Shown: piece by piece, positions 1 through 5,015 of the stretch
Position numbering within the stretch: the stretch's first letter is position 1
Layout of the letters: each line of letters starts with the position of its first letter
Source of the DNA: Candidatus Woesearchaeota archaeon
GTDB taxonomy: Archaea; Nanobdellota; Nanobdellia; SCGC-AAA011-G17; GW2011-AR20
Assembly: GCA_018302725.1 (NCBI GenBank)
Contig: JAGVZJ010000044.1
Coordinates: 1-5,015, forward strand
Direction: 5' to 3'
Length of the DNA stretch: 5,015 nucleotides
The notes under the pieces: model-generated
The model's input: only the letters and a program-made list of their open reading frames with translations
What the model was told of the DNA's origin: nothing
Database searches by the model: none
Program-made: the position numbers and the translations under genes

Positions 1-37
1 TATTATTAAAATAATGGTGAATTTTATATTTTTATTT

Positions 38-52
38 TTATTTATTATATAA
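38..52. repeat. Direct repeat copy 1, 15 bp, in AT tract
   Basis: TTATTTATTATATAA is repeated perfectly at 62-76, with starts 24 bp apart. The identity stops at both ends (T versus A before, A versus T after). In a tract of about 90% A+T, chance repeats of this length are not rare, so a functional role (origin unwinding or protein binding) is only a possibility. Confidence 0.6.
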
Positions 53-61
53 ACTTTTCCA

Positions 62-76
62 TTATTTATTATATAA
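62..76. repeat. Direct repeat copy 2, 15 bp, in AT tract
   Basis: This is the second perfect copy of the repeat at 38-52. The 9-bp gap between copies contains the only cluster of C residues (CTTTTCC) in this part of the tract. Confidence 0.6.
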
Positions 77-87
77 TTAAATTATAT

Positions 88-101
88 ATATTTTAAAATA
101 T
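88..101. repeat. 14-bp perfect palindrome in AT tract
   Basis: ATATTTTAAAATAT reads identically on both strands and has no spacer. Without a loop it is more likely a protein-binding or simply an AT-compositional feature than a hairpin. It lies 30 bp before the first origin-box-like element. Confidence 0.4.
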
Positions 102-130
102 CTATTACATAACTTGTTACTATTTACTAG

Positions 131-151
131 TTCTATTTGAAATAAAGGGGT
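131..151 (+). promoter_or_regulatory. Origin recognition box (ORB)-like element 1
   Basis: The element reads TTC-N5-GAAA, then TAAAGGGGT. From memory, the archaeal ORB/mini-ORB has TTCCAGTGGAAA followed by an A-rich stretch and a G-string. With one 1-base gap about 17 of 21 positions agree, and the 5-base spacing between the TTC and GAA half-sites is conserved. The G-string GGGG at 147-150 stands out in a very AT-rich surround. ORBs are bound by Orc1/Cdc6 through its winged-helix and AAA+ domains, and the G-string sets polarity. A cdc6 gene starts about 105 bp downstream, which supports the reading. The central CAGTG core is only partly kept, so this remains a candidate. Confidence 0.5.
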
Positions 152-180
152 AAAATCTTTAAGGTTTGAATTAAAAGCTG

Positions 181-204
181 TTGCATAGGAAATATAGGTG
201 GGGG
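181..204 (+). promoter_or_regulatory. ORB-like element 2, same orientation as element 1
   Basis: The element reads TTGCATAGGAAA, then TATA and a G-rich run ending in GGGGG at 200-204. Its first 12 bases match the mini-ORB core TTCCAGTGGAAA at 9 positions. Against element 1 it matches 14 of 21 positions without gaps, sharing GAAATA-N-AG. The two elements are 50 bp apart and both G-strings point toward cdc6. It overlaps an alternative GTG at 198, one reason to prefer the later ATG for cdc6. The match is weaker than for element 1. Confidence 0.4.
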
Positions 205-229
205 AGTATATACTTTTGTATAATAATTC

Positions 230-237
230 TTATATAC
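230..237 (+). promoter_or_regulatory. TATA-box-like promoter element for the cdc6-DP1-DP2 operon
   Basis: TTATATAC is centred about 25 bp before the ATG at 258. Archaeal TATA boxes (consensus near TTTATATA) lie about 25-27 bp before the transcription start, so transcription would begin at or within a few bases of that ATG, giving a leaderless mRNA. No Shine-Dalgarno-like sequence is visible before 258, as expected for a leaderless gene. A similar TATATAC at 207-213 could serve as an alternative with a short leader. The surround is AT-rich, so the assignment rests mainly on spacing. Confidence 0.45.
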
Positions 238-257
238 TAAAAAGCGCCTTTATTGGT

Positions 258-1463
258 ATGAAAAAGGGGCTATCTCATTTCTTTGAAAATTACTTAACCA
301 AAAACCCTTTATTTGCAAATAAAAAGGCTTTACAAGGAAACTTCACTCCTGATAATATTCCACATAGAGATGAGCAGATTAAACAGCTAGCCAATATTTT
401 GGCTCCTGCTTTAAGATTAGAGAAGCCAAGTAATGTATTTTGTTATGGTAAAAGCGGAACAGGAAAGACTTGCGTTACCGATTATGTGACTTCTCAGATT
501 TATGATTTAAGCAAGAAGAAAAAAATAGACCTTAAAATTTGCTATCTAAACTGCAAATTAAAGAAGATTGCAGATACAGAATACAGATTAATTGCAGAAC
601 TTGCAAGAAATTTTAATGTTGAAGTTCCTGCTACGGGATTACCTACAGAGGAAGTCTATAAAATATTTGTAAAGGCAATTGATACAAAAGACAAAAAATT
701 GTTAATATTAATTCTAGATGAGATTGACCAGCTAGTTAGTAAGGTTGGAGATGGGGTGCTATATAATTTAACAAGAATAAATTCTGGGCTGAAGAATTGT
801 GAGCTAAGTATAATAGGGATAAGCAATGATTTATTATTTACAGACGATTTAGATCCAAGAATCAAATCTAGTTTAAGCGAGGAAGAATTAGTTTTTCCAC
901 CTTATAATGCGATACAATTACAAGATATCCTAAGAGAAAGATCAAAAATTGCTTTCAGAGCAAATGTTGTGGAAGAGGGAGTTATACAAAAATGCGCAGC
1001 TTATGCGGCCAGAGAGCATGGAGATGCAAGAAGAGCCCTTGAACTATTGAGAGTTGCAGGAGAGTTAGCTGAGAGATCAGGCAGCGAGATTATTCAAATA
1101 AAACATATTGATGGGGCAGAAGAGAAAATAGAGAAGGATACGGTTATAGATGTCGTAAGAACACAACCAAAACAAAGCCAGGTTACTTTATACTCAATTC
1201 TAAAAGTTTGTAACAATGGAAAGCAAATCTTTACAGGAGATGTCTATGATTTCTATAAAGATATTTGCAAAGATGTAGGGTTAAAACCATTGACACAAAG
1301 GAGAATAAGTGATATTATTGCTGAGCTAGATATGTTTGGCATAATAAATGCAAGAGTTGTCAGCAAAGGAAGATATGGAAGGACCAAGGAGATAACATTA
1401 GGAATTCCTTCTTCTACTTTACCCAGGATAGAGGAAACCCTACAAGAGGGCCTAGGCTTATAA
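258..1463 (+). CDS. cdc6: Orc1/Cdc6 family replication initiator, AAA+ ATPase
   Basis: This 401-residue protein is the archaeal initiator that binds origin boxes and promotes MCM helicase loading; the length is usual for the family. After an N-terminal segment containing the family-typical IPHRDEQI (residues 34-41), the AAA+ module shows Walker A GKSGTGKT (64-71), Walker B LILDEID (151-157), a sensor-1 Asn (about 190), a putative arginine finger in DPR (about 201) and sensor 2 in GDARRALELL (255-264). Residues about 305-385 form the C-terminal winged helix, with an Arg/Gly-rich wing near 369-376. The frame is also open from GTG 198, but those 20 extra residues look non-family and overlap the promoter and an ORB-like element, so I chose ATG 258. 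It is the first gene of the probable operon, and its TAA is one base before the DP1 ATG. All ATPase motifs are intact. Confidence 0.95.
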   Translation: MKKGLSHFFENYLTKNPLFANKKALQGNFTPDNIPHRDEQIKQLANILAPALRLEKPSNVFCYGKSGTGKTCVTDYVTSQIYDLSKKKKIDLKICYLNCKLKKIADTEYRLIAELARNFNVEVPATGLPTEEVYKIFVKAIDTKDKKLLILILDEIDQLVSKVGDGVLYNLTRINSGLKNCELSIIGISNDLLFTDDLDPRIKSSLSEEELVFPPYNAIQLQDILRERSKIAFRANVVEEGVIQKCAAYAAREHGDARRALELLRVAGELAERSGSEIIQIKHIDGAEEKIEKDTVIDVVRTQPKQSQVTLYSILKVCNNGKQIFTGDVYDFYKDICKDVGLKPLTQRRISDIIAELDMFGIINARVVSKGRYGRTKEITLGIPSSTLPRIEETLQEGLGL

Positions 1464-1464
1464 T

Positions 1465-3096
1465 ATGCTTTCGGCAATCAATCAAGATAAGATTATAGGA
1501 AATTTGATGAAAATGGGTTTTTTAGTAAGTCCTAGTTTTTTTAATAATATTGATGAAAATTTTAATGTAGAAGAATTTTGTAGTAAATTGGAAAAATGCA
1601 ATCCAAAACCATTGGTGTTGACAGATGACCTATTTCTTATAATCAGTAATAATAAAGAATTTTTTGATGTTAACTGGATTGATTTTGATAGATCAAGAGT
1701 AAATATAGAACAAGGGCTGCATGACATGGCCTATCACTGTTTTTTAGATGAATTAAATTACAATTTAGATGCTACCAAGAGGGATGTACTGAGGAATAAG
1801 GATGAAAGCTTTGAATTAGTTTCTGAAGAGAATGAAGAGTCCACTGTTAAGATTATTAAGGCGTTTAATGATGTTCAAAAAAAGAAGGAGGTTAGTGATT
1901 TTGTGGATTATTTTAGAGCAAGATATAACTCCTTGAAAAACTTGTTAATGAGTAGACCTGAGCTGCATAATGTTATATCTATAAACAGAGTTTTAAACAG
2001 AAACGGAAAAGAGAAAGTGGCGCTGATTGGCTTAGTGAAAGATAAGTCAGTAAGCAAAAACGGGAATATCTTGCTTACTTTAGAAGACATGACTGGGGAG
2101 ATAAAGGTTTTAGTGAATAAAAATAAGTCTGAATTATTTGAATCTGCTAATGATGTGCAGCTGGATGAAGTAATAGGCGTTGTAGGTACAAACAGTGACA
2201 AGATCGTTTTTGTCAACGCTGTCTTGTTTCCAGATATACCTATTAACAATGAACTAAAAAAGTCTGGTAAGGAAGAGTATATGGTTTTTATCTCTGACTT
2301 GCATGTAGGCAGCAAGGTATTTTTTGAAAAAAACTTTTTGAGATTTATCTCATGGATTAATGGGGATTATGGGAGTGACGAGCATAAGGAGATAGCAAAG
2401 AAAGTGAAGTACCTCTTCATTGTAGGAGATTTGGTAGAAGGCGTTGGAATCTATCCTGATCAAGACAAGGATTTGGTTATTCCTGACATCTATGACCAAT
2501 ATAGCCAGCTTTCGGATTACCTTTCTAAGGTGAGGAAGGATGTCAAGATTATTTTAATGGGGGGTAATCATGATGCATTAAGGCTGAGCGAACCTCAACC
2601 CGTGATTGATAAAAGAATGGCATCTTCTCTTTACGAATTAGAGAATGCCGTTTTTGTAACAAATCCGTCTGTTGTTAATATCTCTTCTTATGAAGGATTT
2701 AGCGGATTCAATATCCTCCTCTATCACGGCGGAAGTTTTCCTTATCTTTCTGAAAATGTGGACAGTATCAGAAAAAATGGAAGGCTTGACAGACCAGACC
2801 TGATTATGAAGTATCTATTACAGAGAAGGCATCTGATAGTGAGTCATACCTCTACTTTGTATGTACCCGGAAAAGAAGATCCTTTAGTAATTGACAGAGT
2901 TCCTGATTTTTTTGTAAGCGGGCACATACATAAGACTGTAGTAAATAATTACAGGAATGTTACAATGATAGGCTGTGGTTGCTGGACAGATCAAACAGAA
3001 AACCAGGAAAAGAGAGGGATAGTACCTGATCCAAACAGAATCGTTTTAATAAACCTGCAAACAAGAGAACCAAAGATACTAAACTTTGAAGAGTAA
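1465..3096 (+). CDS. polB: DNA polymerase D small subunit DP1, Mre11-like 3'-5' exonuclease
   Basis: This 543-residue protein is the proofreading subunit of the archaeal heterodimeric replicative polymerase PolD (symbol polB in some archaeal databases; not a family B polymerase). A helical N-terminal region (about 1-90) and an acidic, charged linker (about 100-150) precede an OB fold (about 170-255, with LLTLEDMTGEIKVLV). The calcineurin-like phosphodiesterase domain (about 272-543) carries the metal-ligand motifs SDLHVGS (277-283), VGDLVEG (320-326), GGNHD (366-370), YHGGS (420-424), HTST (461-464) and GHIH (486-489). All are present, so nuclease activity is expected. The C-terminal GCGCWTDQTENQ region fits the part known to contact DP2. 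ATG 1465 follows the cdc6 stop after one base. GAGGG at 1445-1449 is rather far upstream for a ribosome site, so translational coupling is likely. Later Met codons at residues 15 and 17 would cut the first helix. Confidence 0.96.
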   Translation: MLSAINQDKIIGNLMKMGFLVSPSFFNNIDENFNVEEFCSKLEKCNPKPLVLTDDLFLIISNNKEFFDVNWIDFDRSRVNIEQGLHDMAYHCFLDELNYNLDATKRDVLRNKDESFELVSEENEESTVKIIKAFNDVQKKKEVSDFVDYFRARYNSLKNLLMSRPELHNVISINRVLNRNGKEKVALIGLVKDKSVSKNGNILLTLEDMTGEIKVLVNKNKSELFESANDVQLDEVIGVVGTNSDKIVFVNAVLFPDIPINNELKKSGKEEYMVFISDLHVGSKVFFEKNFLRFISWINGDYGSDEHKEIAKKVKYLFIVGDLVEGVGIYPDQDKDLVIPDIYDQYSQLSDYLSKVRKDVKIILMGGNHDALRLSEPQPVIDKRMASSLYELENAVFVTNPSVVNISSYEGFSGFNILLYHGGSFPYLSENVDSIRKNGRLDRPDLIMKYLLQRRHLIVSHTSTLYVPGKEDPLVIDRVPDFFVSGHIHKTVVNNYRNVTMIGCGCWTDQTENQEKRGIVPDPNRIVLINLQTREPKILNFEE

Positions 3097-3097
3097 A

Positions 3098-4636
3098 ATG
3101 GAAAAATATCATGAAGAACTGAATAAAAAACTGAAAGAAGCTTACAGTGTTGCACAAAAAGCAAGAGTGCAAGGCTTTGATCCTAAGGATGAAGTAGAGA
3201 TTCCAATAGCAAAAGATATGGCTGAAAGAGTAGAGGGGCTAATTACTGTAGCAGCTCCTCAAGTTAAAGACAGCGGGATGGTATCAAGAATACAGGAGTT
3301 AGAAAAAGAATATGGCAAGATGGACTGGAGGGTCGCTTTGAAGATTGCGGAAGAAGTTGCCAATGAGAAGTTTTGCAAGTTTGAGGATAAAAGAGAGGCC
3401 ATGGAAGTTGGGATAAGGGCCGGGATTGCTTATGTTACAAATGGTGTTGTTGCCAGCCCCTTGGAAGGGTTTACCCAGCTAAAAATAAGACAAAGAAGAG
3501 ATGGAAGAGCATATTTTGCTCTTTATTTTTCTGGACCTATCAGGAGTGCTGGCGGAACAGGAGCAAGTGTTTCTGTTATGATTGGAGATTATGTAAGAAA
3601 AGTTATGGGTTATAGTGAATATGACCCAGATGATATAGAAGTAAAGAGGCTGATTACAGAATTAACAGACTATCATGAGAGGATTACTAACCTACAATAT
3701 TTTCCAAGTGCAGAGGAATTAGAGTTCATGGTAAGAAGCTTAGCAGTTCAGATAGATGGAGATCCGAGTGAGAAATATGATGTAAGTAATTACAAGGATC
3801 TAGACAGAATTGAGACCAACAAGATCAGAAATGGTCCCTGTTTAGTTTTAGGAGAAGGGTTATGCCAAAAAGCTCCGAAGCTGTTAAAACAAATAGACAA
3901 ATGGGGGAAGGATTTTAATTTAGAGCATTGGAAGTTTTTAAATGATTTTTTAAAGATTCAAAAAAAGATCAAGGCTAGGGAAGGGGTTAAAACAGTTGAT
4001 GATGGCTCAAAAATAAAACCAGATTTTACCTTCATCAAAGATCTTGTTGCTGGAAGACCTGTCTTGACGCATCCTTTAAGAAACGGAGGGTTTAGGTTAA
4101 GATACGGCAGGGCAAGGAATACTGGGTTGAGTTCAAATGCTATACATCCCTCTACAATGTATGTACTAAACAATTACATTGCAATAGGTACACAAATAAA
4201 AATGGAAAGGCCTGGAAAGGCCAGTGCATTAAGTGTATGCGACACTATAGAAGGACCAATTGTAAAACTAAAAAATCAGAGTGTAGTTACCTTAAATAAC
4301 GCAGAAGATGCAAAAAAATATGCTAATGAGGTGGAAGAAATTATTTTTTTGGGGGATATACTGATTAGTTATGGGGACTTTTTTAATAGAGCTCACCCTT
4401 TGGTTCCATGTGGATACAATGAAGAGTGGTGGATGAGAGAAATAGAAAGAGCCATTGAGAAAAAATTCAAAGGAAACTTTGAAAAAGCAAATGAAGAAGT
4501 TGGTGTTGATATTCAAAGAATAAAATTAGATTCGTTTAATGTTTCATTTTCCAATGCTTATAAAATTTCAACTAAACTAAATGTTCCCTTAGCTCCGAGG
4601 TTTACTTATCATTGGAAAGATATTAACAAAGCTTGA
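3098..4636 (+). CDS. polC: DNA polymerase D large subunit DP2, N-terminal part, interrupted by frame break
   Basis: DP2 is the catalytic subunit of PolD and pairs with DP1. These 512 codons cover its N-terminal half. Conserved family blocks run in order: VEIPIAKDMAERVE (33-46), GPIRSAGGTGASVSV (146-160), ETNKIRNG and LGEGLCQKAPK (239-261), GGFRLRYGRARNTG (330-343), RPGKASA and TIEGPIVKLK (371-392), IFLGDILISYGDF (416-428), HPLVPCGYNEEWW (433-445) and FTYHWKDI (502-509). ATG 3098 is one base after the DP1 TAA. An upstream in-frame TTG at 3086 would add four residues within DP1 and is less likely. Loops before GRPVLTHP and after EEWW are shorter than in Pyrococcus DP2 as I recall it. The frame ends at TGA 4634, where full-length family members (about 1,100-1,300 residues) continue. 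DP2 sequence resumes in the +1 frame, so this is not a natural C terminus. The polymerase active-site aspartates lie beyond the window. Confidence 0.95.
   Translation: MEKYHEELNKKLKEAYSVAQKARVQGFDPKDEVEIPIAKDMAERVEGLITVAAPQVKDSGMVSRIQELEKEYGKMDWRVALKIAEEVANEKFCKFEDKREAMEVGIRAGIAYVTNGVVASPLEGFTQLKIRQRRDGRAYFALYFSGPIRSAGGTGASVSVMIGDYVRKVMGYSEYDPDDIEVKRLITELTDYHERITNLQYFPSAEELEFMVRSLAVQIDGDPSEKYDVSNYKDLDRIETNKIRNGPCLVLGEGLCQKAPKLLKQIDKWGKDFNLEHWKFLNDFLKIQKKIKAREGVKTVDDGSKIKPDFTFIKDLVAGRPVLTHPLRNGGFRLRYGRARNTGLSSNAIHPSTMYVLNNYIAIGTQIKMERPGKASALSVCDTIEGPIVKLKNQSVVTLNNAEDAKKYANEVEEIIFLGDILISYGDFFNRAHPLVPCGYNEEWWMREIERAIEKKFKGNFEKANEEVGVDIQRIKLDSFNVSFSNAYKISTKLNVPLAPRFTYHWKDINKA
4593..4636 (+). other. 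Frame-break interval within DP2 (+1 frame change)
   Basis: The upstream DP2 frame is open to TGA at 4634-4636. The downstream frame is open from 4593, just after a TAG at 4590-4592, so the frame change must fall between these points. FTYHWKDI (to 4624) is family-like in the upstream frame, which narrows it to about 4625-4633. The net change equals a deletion of 3n+2 or an insertion of 3n+1 bases. The upstream frame has two stops (TGA CTC TGA, 4634-4642), so stop-codon readthrough cannot restore the protein. The longest homopolymer here is AAA, while longer runs nearby (A7 at 4312-4318, T7-G5 at 4344-4355) are read in frame. A slip from AAA to AAG at 4628-4631 would join the frames as ...DINK-LDSD... 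Confidence 0.9.
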
Positions 4637-5015
4637 CTCTGATTTGAAAGATACAGATCCAAAAAGAGTTTTGGAACTACTGGGTGTGCCGCATAAAGTG
4701 GTAGGAAAAGAGCATGTTGTTATAGAAGGAGATTACGCAAAAGCTATGTCTTTATCACTTAATAATCTGGAGTTTAAAGAAGGAGATGTTTTAGATAATG
4801 GTCTTGACACTGTTAACAAAATAAGCTGTGTTTTGCAGAGAGACAAGTCTGGGACTTTCATAGGGGCGAGAATGGGAAGGCCTGAGAAAGCGAAGTTAAG
4901 AAAGTTAACTGGCAAACCACACTGTTTGTTTCCTGTTGGAGAGGAAGGCGGGAGGATGAGGTCTTTCCAGAGTTCAATGGAGCAGGGAAAAGTAACAGGG
5001 GAATTTCCTTTTTAT
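4632..5015 (+). CDS. polC: DNA polymerase D large subunit DP2, central part in +1 frame, continues past window edge
   Basis: These 128 stop-free codons run to the last base of the window and are clearly the continuation of DP2. The signature blocks are VLELLGVPHKV (13-23 from 4632), IGARMGRPEKAKLR (77-90, positions 4860-4901) and LFPVGEEGG (99-107). In Pyrococcus DP2 the last of these is followed closely by the CPKCG zinc-binding region, so the window seems to end just before it; the catalytic double-psi barrel domain would follow. No convincing independent start exists: TTG 4644, GTG 4686 and GTG 4698 lack ribosome sites, and ATG 4746 (with GAAGGAGA at 4725-4732, 13 bases before it) would leave the conserved LELLGVPH block untranslated. 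I therefore read it as part of the gene at 3098, broken by an indel or joined by frameshifting, not as a separate gene. Confidence 0.92.

Larger units (their letters stand above)
1..120. other. Extremely AT-rich intergenic tract, candidate DNA-unwinding element of a replication origin
   Basis: I count 11 G or C in these 120 bases (about 9%), far below the coding regions that follow. No believable reading frame is present. The tract holds a perfect 15-bp direct repeat and a 14-bp palindrome, listed separately. Archaeal origins typically combine an easily melted AT tract with Orc1/Cdc6-binding boxes next to the cdc6 gene, and that is the arrangement here: the boxes at 131-204 and cdc6 at 258. 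The duplex-unwinding role is inferred from composition and position only. The tract could equally be an ordinary AT-rich promoter region for this operon or for a gene left of the window. Confidence 0.5.

Noticed and set aside
198..257. Extra 20 N-terminal codons of cdc6 starting at GTG 198
   Set aside because: There is no ribosome site, the residues do not resemble the family N terminus, and the stretch contains the likely TATA box and part of an ORB-like element.
246..269. A third ORB-like box ending in GAAAAAGGGG
   Set aside because: It lacks the TTC-N5-GAA layout, and its G-string is explained by the first cdc6 codons ATG AAA AAG GGG.
656..865. Minus-strand open frames lying across cdc6, DP1 and DP2
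   Set aside because: All lie opposite well-supported genes, have low-complexity Ser/Leu/Phe-rich translations and no recognisable motifs, so they are shadows of the coding strand.
1450..1457. Palindrome GCCTAGGC at the end of cdc6 as a terminator or operator
   Set aside because: It is only 8 bp without a loop or following T-run and lies within coding sequence just before the coupled DP1 start.
3086..3097. TTG start for DP2 inside the end of DP1
   Set aside because: An ATG lies 12 bases later at 3098, one base after the DP1 stop, matching the layout of the cdc6-DP1 junction.
4625..4650. An intein or insertion element interrupting DP2
   Set aside because: The two DP2 parts are adjacent with no inserted sequence. 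Known DP2 inteins sit much nearer the C-terminal active site, and no terminal repeats or splicing motifs are present.
4746..5015. A separate downstream gene starting at ATG 4746
   Set aside because: Conserved DP2 residues (LELLGVPH) in the same frame lie upstream of this ATG, and the purine-rich GAAGGAGA is 13 bases before it, a loose fit to a ribosome site.
1..5015. CRISPR array, tRNA or rRNA gene, transposase, toxin-antitoxin or defence system
   Set aside because: I found no regularly spaced repeats, RNA-gene signatures or recognisable proteins of those kinds; the three replication genes fill almost all of the window after 257.

Overview
The window is from an AT-rich archaeon that replicates with the archaea-specific family D DNA polymerase. 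Three co-directional genes on the + strand can be recognised from their protein motifs: the origin-binding initiator Orc1/Cdc6, the PolD small subunit DP1, and the PolD large subunit DP2, which runs off the right edge. PolD excludes bacteria and eukaryotes and most Crenarchaeota. The same cdc6-DP1-DP2 order is known beside oriC in Pyrococcus. High A+T, single-base intergenic gaps and shortened DP2 linkers would fit a small-genome lineage such as DPANN, but the sequence alone does not fix the taxon.

Layout: 1-257 has no gene I believe in. Bases 1-120 are about 9% G+C by hand count, with a perfect 15-bp direct repeat and a 14-bp palindrome. Then come two same-orientation elements (131-151 and 181-204) resembling the archaeal origin recognition box, each with TTC/TTG-N5-GAAA followed by a G-string. 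Together with the adjacent initiator gene this looks like a replication origin (inference). A TATA-like box at 230-237 lies about 25 bp before an ATG at 258, which suggests a leaderless cdc6 transcript. cdc6 occupies 258-1463, DP1 1465-3096 and DP2 3098 onward. Each stop codon is separated from the next ATG by one base, so the three are probably one operon coupling initiator and replicative polymerase synthesis.

The main anomaly is in DP2. Its first 512 codons end in TGA at 4634-4636 (a second in-frame TGA follows at 4640-4642). Unmistakable DP2 sequence then continues without a stop in the +1 frame from about 4632 to the window end. The interdomain stretch at the junction also looks about 25-30 residues shorter than in Pyrococcus DP2 as I remember it. 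That points to a small deletion of 3n+2 bases, either real or from assembly. A +1 frameshift at AAA-G and a split gene are less likely alternatives. I see no novel defence system, mobile element, RNA gene or CRISPR array.
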